Shown here: piece by piece, positions 24,673 through 33,360 of the stretch
Position numbering within the stretch: the stretch's first letter is position 1
Layout: every line of letters begins with the position of its first letter
Source of the DNA: DATKQJ01 sp035534295
GTDB taxonomy: Bacteria > Chloroflexota > Dormibacteria > Dormibacterales > Dormibacteraceae
Reading direction: 5' to 3'
DNA: 64,000 bases
Assembly: GCA_035534295.1 (NCBI GenBank)
Contig: DATLSE010000009.1
Location: forward strand, 53,451 to 117,450
Notes under the pieces: model-generated
The model's database searches: none
What the model saw: the letters and a program-made list of their open reading frames with translations, nothing else
What the model was told of the DNA's origin: nothing
Translations under genes and position numbers: made by a program

Positions 24673-25472
24673 CGCGCGAACATCCCGAGCAGCTGCTCAA
24701 GCCGAGGCCGGAGTTCGTATCGGGGTACGACCATGTCCACCTGGCCGTGGGCGAGCTGGAACTCCGCCGACTGAAATCCCTGCGGCAGATCGGCGTAGGT
24801 CGCCTGGCGAATCACCCGAGCGCCGGTGAACCCGATCGATGCCCCCGGTTCGGCGATGTTGATGTCGGCCACCAGGGCCAGGGAGGCACTGGTGCCCCCG
24901 AAGGTGGGGTCGGTCAGGATCGAAATGTAGGGCGCGCCGGAGCGGTGCAGACGCCCGATCGCCGCGTTCACCTTGGCCATCTGCATCAGCGCCAGCACCC
25001 CCTCCTGCATGCGAGCACCACCCGAGGCGGTGATCACGATGAAGGGCAACTGGGCGCCAGCCGCGTACTCGAGGCCGCGCGCCAGGCGCTCACCGGCCAC
25101 GATTGAGAGCGTGCCGCCGACGAACCGAAAATCGAAGATGCCGAGGACGACGCGGCGGCCGCCGATCAATGCCGTACCGGAGCGGAGCGCCTCGTTCAGA
25201 CCTTGCCCCGCAGCCTGGGCCAGGGTCTCTCGGTAGGGCTTGGGCAGCTTCCACTCGAGCAGGTCGTGGGGCTGCAGATCGGCCCCGCGCTCAGCCCAGC
25301 TCTGCGCATCGCAGAGCAGTTCGATCCAGCTCTGCGGCTGGATCCGGAAGTGGTGACCGCAGGTGCATACCCACGCCCGCAGGCGCAGATCATCGACCAC
25401 TAACGTGACTCCGCACGCTGGGCAGTTGGTGCCCAGGTTCAGAGCCGACAGCGCTGCCAGAGAGGTGGTCAC
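24669..25472 (-). CDS. accD: Acetyl-CoA carboxylase carboxyltransferase subunit beta
   Basis: 267 residues. N-terminal zinc ribbon with Cys17-x2-Cys20 and then Cys36-x-Cys38; the second pair has one residue fewer than the usual CxxC, a small oddity read directly from the codons. Carboxyltransferase core: TASGGARMQEG, MAKVNAAIGRLH, ILTDPTFGGTSASLALVADI, EPGASIGFTGARVI. Overlaps fabG (GTGA) and accA (ATGA). Confidence 0.94.
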   Translation of the reverse strand: MTTSLAALSALNLGTNCPACGVTLVVDDLRLRAWVCTCGHHFRIQPQSWIELLCDAQSWAERGADLQPHDLLEWKLPKPYRETLAQAAGQGLNEALRSGTALIGGRRVVLGIFDFRFVGGTLSIVAGERLARGLEYAAGAQLPFIVITASGGARMQEGVLALMQMAKVNAAIGRLHRSGAPYISILTDPTFGGTSASLALVADINIAEPGASIGFTGARVIRQATYADLPQGFQSAEFQLAHGQVDMVVPRYELRPRLEQLLGMFAR

Positions 25473-26203
25473 AGGGACAGGCCCCCGTCCACAACCAGCG
25501 TGTGGCCGGTGATGAACGCGCCCCCCGCTGAGCAGAGAAAGCCGACCGCGGCCGCCACGTCCTCAGCGGTGCCCTCGCGCCGCAGCGGCGTGGCCGCGAT
25601 GATCCCGGCCATCATCTCCTCGCTCAAAGAGGCCCGGGTGAGCTCGGTCCGGACGTAACCGGGAGCAACCGCGTTCACGGTCACGTTGCGGGAGCCCATC
25701 TCCTTGGCCACCGAGCGCGTGAAGCCGATCAATCCAGCCTTGGCCGCGGCGTAGTTGGCCTGTCCGGCGTTGCCCGTGATTCCGACCACCGAGGAGATGT
25801 TCACGATCCGTCCCCAGCGCTGCCGCATCATCCCCGTAAGCACCGCGCGGGTGGTGTGGAAGGCGCTGCTGAGATCGGTCCGGATCACCTCGTCCCAGTC
25901 CTGCGGCTTCATGCGCAGGACCAGGTTGTCCCTGACCGTGCCGGCGTTGTTGACCAGGACGTCGATCCGTCCCGCCGCCCCGAGCATGGATTGGACCTCG
26001 GCATCCTGGGAGACGTCGCAGCGCACGGCCGTGCCTCCGATCTCGGCCGCGGTGGCCTCGGCCGACTCCGCGTCGCCGCGGTACACCACCACAACCTCGG
26101 CTCCCATGGCGGCGAGCTGGATCGAGATGGCTCGACCGATTCCCTTGCCCCCGCCGGTCACCAGTGCGCGCCGCCCCTGCAGGTCGAGGGCCTGCGGACT
26201 CAC
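25469..26203 (-). CDS. fabG: 3-oxoacyl-ACP reductase
   Basis: 244-residue SDR enzyme reducing beta-ketoacyl-ACP with NADPH. TGGGKGIGRA cofactor loop, VLVNNAGTVRD, catalytic Ser in NISSVVGITG, Tyr/Lys in ANYAAAKAG, and APGYVRTELT. GTG at 26203 overlaps the fabD stop (GTGA) and gives the usual N-terminus; an in-frame extension of 54 codons upstream lies in fabD and was rejected. Confidence 0.95.
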   Translation of the reverse strand: MSPQALDLQGRRALVTGGGKGIGRAISIQLAAMGAEVVVVYRGDAESAEATAAEIGGTAVRCDVSQDAEVQSMLGAAGRIDVLVNNAGTVRDNLVLRMKPQDWDEVIRTDLSSAFHTTRAVLTGMMRQRWGRIVNISSVVGITGNAGQANYAAAKAGLIGFTRSVAKEMGSRNVTVNAVAPGYVRTELTRASLSEEMMAGIIAATPLRREGTAEDVAAAVGFLCSAGGAFITGHTLVVDGGLSL

Positions 26204-27141
26204 GCCGGAGCGGCGTCGGCGAACTCGATCAGGAGTTCGTCCGCGTTCCAGGTGTCGACGCCCGGAATGTGCTTTGCGGCCAGTGATGCCAGCACCCGGC
26301 CAGGTCCCAACTCGACCACCGTGCGAACCTGCATGCGGTGGAGCTCGACCATGGTCCGGGCCCAATCGACGGGGCGGAGGAGATGGCTCGCGAGCTCGGC
26401 TCGCATGCCACGGATCGAGCGCATGCGCTGTCCGTCGGCGTTGCCCAGGACGGGAAACTCGGGCAGCGAGAGGGGCAGGCGCTCGATCACCGAGCGGAAT
26501 GCGGCGCCGGCCTTCTCCATGAGCGGGGAGTGGGCGGGCAGGGGGATGGTCAGGATCAGGGCCCGCCGGGCCCCCGCTGCCAGAGCCAGTTCCTGTGCCG
26601 CCTCGATGGCGGGAATCTCGCCCGAGAGGACGAACTGGACGTCGGCGTTTCGGTTGGCAACCCAGATCTGGCCTCGGCTCGCGGCCTGAGCCCGGATCCC
26701 CTCCACCTCGGTCTCGGTCAGTCCCACGATGGCGATCATTCCGCCCGGACGGTCCGCTCCCGCCAGGGACATGATCCGGCCTCTTTCTTTGACCAGCAGC
26801 AGGGCCGTCTCCCAGGTGATGGCGCCGGCGGCGGCCAGCGCGGTGAACTCACCGAGCGAGTGGCCGGCCATCACCCTCACCTGCTCCATGCCATAGCTCT
26901 CGCGGTAGACCTCGTAGGCCGCCCAGCAAGCGGTCATGACGCAGGGTTGCAGGTTCTCGGTCCGGTTGAGCTCGCTCTCCGGACCCTCAAAGCAGAGCTG
27001 GCGCAAGGGCATGCCCACCACCTCCTCAGCGTGCTCGAAGACCCTGCGCGCGGCCGGATAGCGGTCGTACAGCTTGCGCCCCATGCCCGGACGCTGAACC
27101 CCCTGGCCCGGAAACAGAAGCGCAATCGGACCGGTCAGCAT
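26200..27141 (-). CDS. fabD: Malonyl-CoA:ACP transacylase
   Basis: 313 residues. FabD loads malonyl groups onto ACP. LFPGQGVQRPGMG at the N-terminus, catalytic Ser in AGHSLGEFTAL, Arg in VKERGRIM and catalytic His in LPAHSPLM. ATG at 27141 overlaps the fabH stop as TGATG; ATG at 27150 is an alternative. Confidence 0.95.
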   Translation of the reverse strand: MLTGPIALLFPGQGVQRPGMGRKLYDRYPAARRVFEHAEEVVGMPLRQLCFEGPESELNRTENLQPCVMTACWAAYEVYRESYGMEQVRVMAGHSLGEFTALAAAGAITWETALLLVKERGRIMSLAGADRPGGMIAIVGLTETEVEGIRAQAASRGQIWVANRNADVQFVLSGEIPAIEAAQELALAAGARRALILTIPLPAHSPLMEKAGAAFRSVIERLPLSLPEFPVLGNADGQRMRSIRGMRAELASHLLRPVDWARTMVELHRMQVRTVVELGPGRVLASLAAKHIPGVDTWNADELLIEFADAAPA

Positions 27142-28103
27142 CACTCCCATTCGAGCAGGCACGCCCCCCACGTCAGACCCGAGCCGAAGCCGGCCATGAG
27201 TACGGTGTCGCCGGCCTTGAGTCGGCCCTGGCGCACGGCCTCCTCGAGCGCCAGCGGGATGCTGGCGGTGGAGGTGTTGCCGTACTCGTCGATGTTGCAG
27301 GCCACCCGCTCCATGGGCAGCCCGATGCGCTCTGCCGCCGCCTCGATGATGCGGCGGTTGGCCTGATGGGGAACCCAGAGGTCGATGTCGTCAACCGAGA
27401 GCCCGGCCTCCTCGGCGCAGGCGTAGGCCTGACGGATCAGGATGTCGACCGCGAAGCGGAACACGTCCGATCCCTTCATGTCGATCACCGGGGAACCCTC
27501 ACCGGCGGCATAGGCTCCGCAGGCGACGTTGCCGGCGGTGATCTGGTCGAAGCCGCGCCCGTCGGCTCCAAGACACCAGCTGAGGAATCCCGGGCCGTGT
27601 CGGGCCGGCTCCAGCACCGCGGCGCCGGCGCCGTCACCGAACACGACTGCGGTGGTGCGATAACTCCAGTCGACCATCCGGGTCAGCACCTCGGCCCCGA
27701 CTACGAGCACGCGCTGGGCCCGACCGGCGGCGATGAAGGTCTGCGCGCTGGAGAGTGCGTAGACGAATCCCGAGCAGGCGGCGAGGAGGTCGAAGGCCGC
27801 CGCCCCGGGCGCGCCGAGCTCGTTCTGGAGCCGGCATGCGATCGAAGGAAAGGGTCCGTCGGGGGTTGAGGTGGCGACGATGATCATGTCCAGTTCATCG
27901 GCGCGCAGCCCGGCCCGCTCCAGAGCCTGGCGCGCCGCCGGCACGGCCACGGCGAAGGTGGGAGTGCCGGGTTCGGCCACGTGGCGACGGACGATGCCGG
28001 TGCGCTCGCGGATCCACTGATCCGAGGTGTCCATCAGCTTCTCCAGATCGGCGTTGCTGTACACCTTCTCTGGAGCGTAGGCGCCGAGACCGGTGATGCC
28101 CAC
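27141..28103 (-). CDS. fabH: 3-oxoacyl-ACP synthase III
   Basis: 320 residues. FabH starts chain elongation by condensing acyl-CoA with malonyl-ACP. Triad: Cys in LLAACSGFVY, His in WVPHQANRRI, Asn in EYGNTSTASIP. GTG at 28103 has AGGGGG 6 nt upstream and starts GITGLGAYAPE as FabH proteins do; a GTG at 28181, 26 codons earlier, is possible and would leave no gap after acpP. Confidence 0.93.
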   Translation of the reverse strand: MGITGLGAYAPEKVYSNADLEKLMDTSDQWIRERTGIVRRHVAEPGTPTFAVAVPAARQALERAGLRADELDMIIVATSTPDGPFPSIACRLQNELGAPGAAAFDLLAACSGFVYALSSAQTFIAAGRAQRVLVVGAEVLTRMVDWSYRTTAVVFGDGAGAAVLEPARHGPGFLSWCLGADGRGFDQITAGNVACGAYAAGEGSPVIDMKGSDVFRFAVDILIRQAYACAEEAGLSVDDIDLWVPHQANRRIIEAAAERIGLPMERVACNIDEYGNTSTASIPLALEEAVRQGRLKAGDTVLMAGFGSGLTWGACLLEWE

Positions 28104-28184
28104 GGGCACCCCCTGACTCTTAAACGCGCGCAGGGGCACGGCGTTGGAGCGCACGCGCGGCGCCGATCGTAGCGTTGCCACGGC

Positions 28185-28436
28185 CTAGGCGCCCGAGCCC
28201 TGCTGGGCCTCGAGATAGGCCCAGAGGTCGCCCACGTTGTGCATCTCCTCCAGCGTCTCCTCGGGCAGCTCGAGCTCGTACTTATCCTCCACCGCGGCGA
28301 TCAACTCGACCAGGTCGAGGGAATCGGCGGCGAGGTCACGGGCGAAGCTCTTATCGAGTTGCACCTGGTCCGGTTCGACCCCCAGGATGTCGGCCGCGAG
28401 CTCCTGAAGGTCGGAGAAATCGAGTTCTGACGCCAT
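28185..28436 (-). CDS. acpP: Acyl carrier protein
   Basis: 83-residue acidic helical bundle. The phosphopantetheine attachment Ser39 is in AADSLDLVELI; the flanking ILGVEPDQVQLDKSF is typical. ATG at 28436 has an AGGAGG ribosome site 10 nt upstream, in the fabF-acpP gap. Between fabF and fabH as in many bacteria. Confidence 0.95.
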   Translation of the reverse strand: MASELDFSDLQELAADILGVEPDQVQLDKSFARDLAADSLDLVELIAAVEDKYELELPEETLEEMHNVGDLWAYLEAQQGSGA

Positions 28437-28453
28437 GTTTGGGCTGGTGCCTC

Positions 28454-29707
28454 CTAGTTTGATTCCGGCCCGCGGATGAGCAGGGCGGCATTGTGGCCGC
28501 CGAACCCGAACGAGTTCGAGAGCGCGTACTCGACGGCCTTCGTGCGGGCTCGCTTGGGGATGTAGTCGAGGTCGCACGCGGGATCCTGACGGTCCAGGTT
28601 GATCGTGGGAGGCAGGATCCCGCGGTCCAGGGCCAGAAGGGTCGCGGCCGCCTCCAGCGCGCCCGCCGCCCCGAGCAGATGGCCGTGCATGGACTTTGTG
28701 GAGCTGATCGCCAGCTTGCCTGCGTGAGCCTTGAATACCGACTTGATGGCCTTGGTCTCGGCGATGTCGCCGAGCTTGGTCGAGGTGCCGTGGGCGTTCA
28801 CGTAACCCACCCGTTCAGGCGCCACCCCCGCCTTGACCAGCGCCCTGCGCATGGCCCGGGCGGCGCCCTCGCCGTCAGGCTGGGGGGCGGTGAAGTGATA
28901 GGCGTCGGCGCTGGCCCCGTATCCGGCGATCTCGCCCAGAATCCGTGCCCCTCGAGCGCGCGCGTGGCCGAGGTCTTCGAGCACCAGCATCACCGCCCCC
29001 TCGCCCATGACGAATCCGTCCCGATCCAGGTCCCAGGGACGGCAGGCGGCGGTCGGATCATCGTTGCGCTCGCTGGTGGCCTTGATCTGGCAGAACGCGC
29101 CCATCGTCAGCGGGGTGATCGTGGCCTCGGCCCCACCGGCCAGCATCGCCACCGCGTCACCGCGCTTGATGATCTCAGCCGCCTCGCCGATGCCGTGTCC
29201 GGACGAGGCGCAGGCGCTCACGATGGCGAAGTTGACGCCGCGGGCGCCGGTCTGCATGGCCACGATCCCCGCCGCCATGTCGGCGATCATCATGGGCACG
29301 GTGAACGGCGAGATGCGCCGAACCCCGCGCTCCATGAGCGCGGTGTGGTTGCGCTCGATCTCCTCCATGCCGCCGATTCCAGAGGAGACGATCACCCCCA
29401 CGTCATCGGGACCCATCCGCGCCGGGTCGAGTCCGGACTGGTCCAGCGCCTGGCGGGAGGCGGCTACCGCGAACTGGCAGTAGCGACCGATGTGGCGGGC
29501 CGTCTTGCGGTCCATCCAGAGCTCTGGTTCAAATCCCTTGACCTCGGCCGCGATCTTGGTTGAGTAAGACGTGGTGTCGAAGAAGGTGATCGGACCCACG
29601 CCCGACACCCCCTCGATCAGGTTTCCCCACACCGTCTCCAGATCGTTGCCGATGGGAGTGATGAAACCCATGCCGGTGACCGCGACGCGTCCGTTTGTAT
29701 CGTTCAT
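28454..29707 (-). CDS. fabF: 3-oxoacyl-ACP synthase II
   Basis: 417-residue condensing enzyme. Catalytic Cys166 in AIVSACASSGHGIG, His in VNAHGTSTKLGD and His in KSMHGHLLGAAG. It elongates acyl-ACP with malonyl-ACP. First gene of the fatty acid operon reading left. Its upstream region has a terminator-like hairpin pair, described separately, and a small palindrome just ahead of the start. Confidence 0.96.
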   Translation of the reverse strand: MNDTNGRVAVTGMGFITPIGNDLETVWGNLIEGVSGVGPITFFDTTSYSTKIAAEVKGFEPELWMDRKTARHIGRYCQFAVAASRQALDQSGLDPARMGPDDVGVIVSSGIGGMEEIERNHTALMERGVRRISPFTVPMMIADMAAGIVAMQTGARGVNFAIVSACASSGHGIGEAAEIIKRGDAVAMLAGGAEATITPLTMGAFCQIKATSERNDDPTAACRPWDLDRDGFVMGEGAVMLVLEDLGHARARGARILGEIAGYGASADAYHFTAPQPDGEGAARAMRRALVKAGVAPERVGYVNAHGTSTKLGDIAETKAIKSVFKAHAGKLAISSTKSMHGHLLGAAGALEAAATLLALDRGILPPTINLDRQDPACDLDYIPKRARTKAVEYALSNSFGFGGHNAALLIRGPESN

Positions 29708-29710
29708 TCA

Positions 29711-29723
29711 CCTAAAGCTTAGG
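29711..29723. promoter_or_regulatory. Small inverted repeat before fabF
   Basis: CCTAA-AGC-TTAGG, 4 nt ahead of the fabF start. It covers the only TAAGCT/TTAGGTGA stretch that could act as -10 or ribosome site, so protein binding here would affect expression. Short enough to be chance. Confidence 0.3.
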
Positions 29724-29758
29724 GACGTCGCGTCTAAGATGTCTCGGCGCGATGTGGG

Positions 29759-29794
29759 AAAAAATTGGCACAGGGTTGGACATCCTGTCCAATT
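29759..29794 (-). terminator. Terminator with competing hairpin between the PucR-type gene and fabF
   Basis: Minus strand: AATTGGACAGG pairs with CCTGT-G-CCAATT (one bulged G, 9-nt loop) and is followed by a T-run, a good factor-independent terminator placed 2 nt after the upstream stop codon. The 5' arm can instead form a shorter perfect stem, TTGGACA/TGTCCAA (29776-29792), with a 3-nt loop. The two folds exclude each other. Confidence 0.65.
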
Positions 29795-29795
29795 C

Positions 29796-31010
29796 CTACA
29801 GCAGGCGGCGCAGATCCAGGGCCAGAGTCAGGCGCTGCCGGACAGCCGAGTCGTCAAGGTCGCCGGGGATCAGCTCACGCAGCTTGTCGAGGCGGTAGAG
29901 CACGGTGTGGCGGTGGAGGTGGAGGTCCTCGGCGGTTGCCTTCAGCGAGCGGTGGCGGAGAAAGGACTCGAGCGTGGCCAGCAGCCCCCCGCGCTCGTCG
30001 GTGGCCAGGAGCCGCCCCAGGACGTGTTCGACGTAGCGTTCGGCCGCCAATGGGTTCTGGGCCAGGACCAGGTAGGGGGATATCTCATCGTGCTGATGCA
30101 AAGACTCGTCCGGGCGCAGCTTGCGGCCCAGCTCAACCGCCTGCTGCGCCTCGAGGTAGGAGCGCGAGATGCCACGCAGACCGGGGTGTTCGCCCCCCAA
30201 GCCGGCTCGGATCCGGCTCCCCCCGCGCGCCCGCAAACGTTCCAGCAGCTCGCTCGCCCAGCCCTGCACCTCGCTCCGCTCCGTCTCCGCGGGCAGGAGC
30301 ACGATCAGGGTCACAGGATCGGCCACGTCGGCCAGGGCGCGGGCCGGCAGGTCGATGCCCCCGACCAGGTCGGCCACCCCGTCCTCGCTCTTGACCACGA
30401 GCGCGACGTACGAGGAGGCCAGGGGGAAGTTCAGGCTCAGCGCCTGCTTCTGCAGGTCGAGTTCGGAATCGAAGGTGTCGCTGATCAGCGAGTGGATGAG
30501 CCGAGTGCGCGCCCTGGTGCCGCGCAGCATGTGCTGTTCACGCGCGTGCAGGTAGGTCCTGGTCACCTCCGCCGCGACCTCGTCGAGGGCGGCGAAGACG
30601 TAATCGGCCGTCACCACCAGAGCCTCCGGAGAGGCGTCGGGCTGATCGCGCCAGGCGGTGAGGATGGCGTCCCAGGCGACGCGGGCGGCGATGCGATACG
30701 CATTCAGCACCGGCTCCACCGAGCGCGAGCCGCGCGCCTGTAGGATGCCCAGCTGTGCCACCTGGCGAAGCTCGCGGGCGGTGGCCGGACGCGCCTCCTT
30801 GGCGGTCGCGAGAAAAAGGTCGAGACCGGCCTCGCAGGCGTGGGCGATGGCCTGACGCTGCGGCGGAGCCCCCGCGCTCTCGTCCCAGCGCACCAGGGTC
30901 ACAACCGCCCTCGTCATGTGCCGGGCCAGCCCGGTGCGGCGCCGCTCGAGCTCAGCCACCAGGGAGGGGGGCAGGCCGACGCCGCTGGGGCGGGCCGGCG
31001 AGCTCCGCAT
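29796..31010 (-). CDS. PucR/CdaR-type transcriptional regulator
   Basis: 404 residues. The C-terminal 60 residues carry the PucR HTH_30 fold: LESFLRHRSLKATAEDLHLH followed by HTVLYRLDKLREL. The middle shows a GGDEF-like CdaR domain (RIRAGLGGEHPGLRGISRSY), and the N-terminal 170 residues are helical with no sensor motif I know. A GAGAGGGG ribosome site precedes the ATG. Such regulators control nitrogen or carbon catabolic genes. Its position directly upstream of fabF could link it to lipid synthesis, but a terminator separates them. Confidence 0.85.
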   Translation of the reverse strand: MRSSPARPSGVGLPPSLVAELERRRTGLARHMTRAVVTLVRWDESAGAPPQRQAIAHACEAGLDLFLATAKEARPATARELRQVAQLGILQARGSRSVEPVLNAYRIAARVAWDAILTAWRDQPDASPEALVVTADYVFAALDEVAAEVTRTYLHAREQHMLRGTRARTRLIHSLISDTFDSELDLQKQALSLNFPLASSYVALVVKSEDGVADLVGGIDLPARALADVADPVTLIVLLPAETERSEVQGWASELLERLRARGGSRIRAGLGGEHPGLRGISRSYLEAQQAVELGRKLRPDESLHQHDEISPYLVLAQNPLAAERYVEHVLGRLLATDERGGLLATLESFLRHRSLKATAEDLHLHRHTVLYRLDKLRELIPGDLDDSAVRQRLTLALDLRRLL

Positions 31011-31021
31011 CGCGACCCCTC

Positions 31022-31768
31022 TCAGCTCGTCGCCGGCTCCCGGATGAAGCCCAGCATCTGTTCCCAGGCGTCGGCCGACTCGCCTGCGAAATCCACCTGG
31101 TGGCGGTCGAAGAAGGAGTGGGGGGCGTTGGGATATACCACCATTCGGTGCGCCACCTGGGCCTGGGTGAGCTCGGCGTCGAAGGCCTGAGATTCCTCGG
31201 GCGAGGTGCTCCGGTCCTGTCCGGCCGCGATGACCAGGAGCGGGGCGTGCATGGTCGCGATGTAGGGGCGGGATCGAGACGGCATGCCGTAAAGCCCGAT
31301 GGCCCCATCCAACTGGTCCTGCAGGGCGGCCTGGTTCAAGGACGACGAGCCGCCGAAACAGAACCCGACCGTGAAGGCCCGGCTCACCGCGCCGCCCTGG
31401 GGGCTGCGCAGGTAGGCGAGGGCCGCCCCGACGTCGAGTGCGAGCTGGTCCATGGTCACCTGCTGAACGTGCGGCATGAACTCGAAGGTCTCGTCACGGG
31501 TGCCGTCGCCGGCAGTGCGCCCGAAGTAGTCGATCGCGACCGCATCGAGACCCGCTTCAGCAAAGCGCTGGGCCAACTCTTTATAGAACAGGTGCAGTCC
31601 GCGCACATCGGGCAGGATGGCCACGCCCGAACCGCTGGGCTCGGCTGCGCGCGCGAAGTAGGCCATGAACCGATTTCCATCCGGGGACGAAAGATGGATC
31701 TCGCCCTGATCGGAGGCGGCACCGCCCACCGGCGGCAAGGGGGGTCGGGCATTGTCGTCGTAGCACAT
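31022..31768 (-). CDS. Dienelactone hydrolase family protein
   Basis: 248-residue alpha/beta hydrolase with the DLH-type Cys nucleophile: Cys137 in VGFCFGGSSS, Asp in AAGQDRSTSPEE and His in PNAPHSFFDR. DLH enzymes open lactones in aromatic breakdown; many paralogues act on other esters. Ends 11 nt before the PucR-type gene begins, so the two may be co-transcribed. Confidence 0.88.
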   Translation of the reverse strand: MCYDDNARPPLPPVGGAASDQGEIHLSSPDGNRFMAYFARAAEPSGSGVAILPDVRGLHLFYKELAQRFAEAGLDAVAIDYFGRTAGDGTRDETFEFMPHVQQVTMDQLALDVGAALAYLRSPQGGAVSRAFTVGFCFGGSSSLNQAALQDQLDGAIGLYGMPSRSRPYIATMHAPLLVIAAGQDRSTSPEESQAFDAELTQAQVAHRMVVYPNAPHSFFDRHQVDFAGESADAWEQMLGFIREPATS

Positions 31769-31806
31769 TGCTTAAGTGAAACACGACCGCAGTCCCCAGT
31801 TCGAGG

Positions 31807-32763
31807 TTAATCTGCGGCCGGTTGGTCCCAGGGGTCGTGGCCATAAGTGTCCCGATACCGGGCTCGGACCTGGGTCAGGTCGAAGCGGTGCTCCACGGTG
31901 CCCGTCTGCTCGACCGCATAGGCTCCCACCACCGACGCCAGCCGGCCCGCGCGTTCGGGACCGAGTCCTGTCAGCAGGCCGCAGACCAGCCCCGCCCGAT
32001 AGGCGTCACCGGCGCCAACCGGGTCCATCTCCTGCCGCGCCGGGCAGGGCGGGATTGCGAATACCTGCTCGCCGCGCTGGATCGCGGATCCCCGGCTGCC
32101 GTAGGTCGTCACCACGAACTCGGACATCCCCGCCAGTTCGGTGTCGCCAAGTCCGGTCTGACGGCGGATAAGCTCGAGCTCGTATTCAGACCCGATCAGT
32201 ATCCAGGCGCCTCGGGCGCCCTCTAAGAGCTCGGCGGTGGAGAGCCGGGGCAGCTGGTGGGCGGGATCGTAGACCCAGCGCAGGCGTCGCTCCCGGCACT
32301 CGCGCACCAGCCTTGACATCGCCGCCGGAGCGTTGGGACCGATGATCACCGCCTCGGGCTCGGCCACCGTCTGGTCGAGCCCGATCTCGCCCGCCCGCAA
32401 CATCGCGCCCCCGAAGTAGCCCGTGATCTGGTTGTGCGCGAGATCGGTGGTGATGAATCCGGTCGCGGTCTGCTCGCCCGCGAGCACGACCAGCCCGGCG
32501 CAGTCGACGCCCTGGCTTTCGAGCCAGTGCCGGTAGTCGCCCGCGTCCTCTCCGACCGTGGCCAGAATCGCGGCCGGCCGCCCGAGCAGGGCCAGGTTGT
32601 AGGCGTAGTTGCTTGCCACCCCGCCCCGCCTCTTCTCCATCGATTCGACCAAAAAGCTCAGGTTCAGGCTGTGGGCGTGTTCGATCATCAGGTGGTCGGC
32701 GAAGCGTCCGTTAAAGGTGAGGATGTAATCGAACGCGACCGATCCGCTCGCCACCACAGTCAT
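31807..32763 (-). CDS. PfkB-family carbohydrate/nucleoside kinase
   Basis: 318 residues. N-terminal GSVAFDYILTFNGRF, KRRGGVASNYAYNLALLG, and the C-terminal catalytic motif DPVGAGDAYRAG with the base Asp. The closing VVGAYAVEQTGTVEH with short loops resembles bacterial adenosine-kinase-like and ribokinase proteins. It phosphorylates a sugar or nucleoside; the substrate cannot be fixed from sequence. Confidence 0.88.
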   Translation of the reverse strand: MTVVASGSVAFDYILTFNGRFADHLMIEHAHSLNLSFLVESMEKRRGGVASNYAYNLALLGRPAAILATVGEDAGDYRHWLESQGVDCAGLVVLAGEQTATGFITTDLAHNQITGYFGGAMLRAGEIGLDQTVAEPEAVIIGPNAPAAMSRLVRECRERRLRWVYDPAHQLPRLSTAELLEGARGAWILIGSEYELELIRRQTGLGDTELAGMSEFVVTTYGSRGSAIQRGEQVFAIPPCPARQEMDPVGAGDAYRAGLVCGLLTGLGPERAGRLASVVGAYAVEQTGTVEHRFDLTQVRARYRDTYGHDPWDQPAAD

Positions 32764-32809
32764 GATGCGAGCAACGCTATCGGATCGGAGGCCTCCGCCG
32801 GCTGCCGGC

Positions 32810-33136
32810 TCACCGCTCAGCCCCCCCGGTCATGAGCTTTTGAGCGAACTCTCCAAAGACGTCATAGTGCGCGACACGACGGCTCTTCTCGGGTTGGATC
32901 CACTCCGGTCGGAGACCATGAAGCGCTCCCCACGCCTCCAGCTGTGGGCGCAGGCCGAGCACGTGGAGGAAAGGCTTGGTCATGATCACCCCGCGCCTGG
33001 AGCGGGTGCCGTGGTAGGTGTCAAGGTTGCGATGGAGAGCGATCCCCCCGGCCTCGGCGAACGCGATCGCCTCGTGGATCTGGCGCCGCTCGAAGTAGCG
33101 CACGGGCGCAGGCTCGGCCGGAAGCAGGGCCGGCAT
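32810..33136 (-). CDS. DUF4031-like small protein
   Basis: 108 residues as an open frame. The C-terminal half, LHVLGLRPQLEAWGALHGL then EWIQPEKSRRVAHYDVF, resembles the DUF4031 core (His, Trp-x-Gln, HYD). ATG at 32983 with GGGGTG upstream would give just that 57-residue core; the upstream 51 residues are less convincing. No known function. Confidence 0.5.
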   Translation of the reverse strand: MPALLPAEPAPVRYFERRQIHEAIAFAEAGGIALHRNLDTYHGTRSRRGVIMTKPFLHVLGLRPQLEAWGALHGLRPEWIQPEKSRRVAHYDVFGEFAQKLMTGGAER

Positions 33137-33360
33137 CGCGCTCAGCGCCGATGGGGGCGCGTTCTTTGCCTACCCCCCTCAGCGCTCGAGCTGAGCTCGA
33201 AACGAGCCCCAGATGAGTCCGCGGCCGAGTACCTGATCGTGCCCTCCAAGGCGCTCGATTGTTGCATCCATCCCCGCCCGGGACAACCCGCGGAGCGGAA
33301 TTCATTCCCGCTCGGGCGCGGTTCGATCTGTCCGTGACAGGCCTCGGAGCGGATCCCCAG

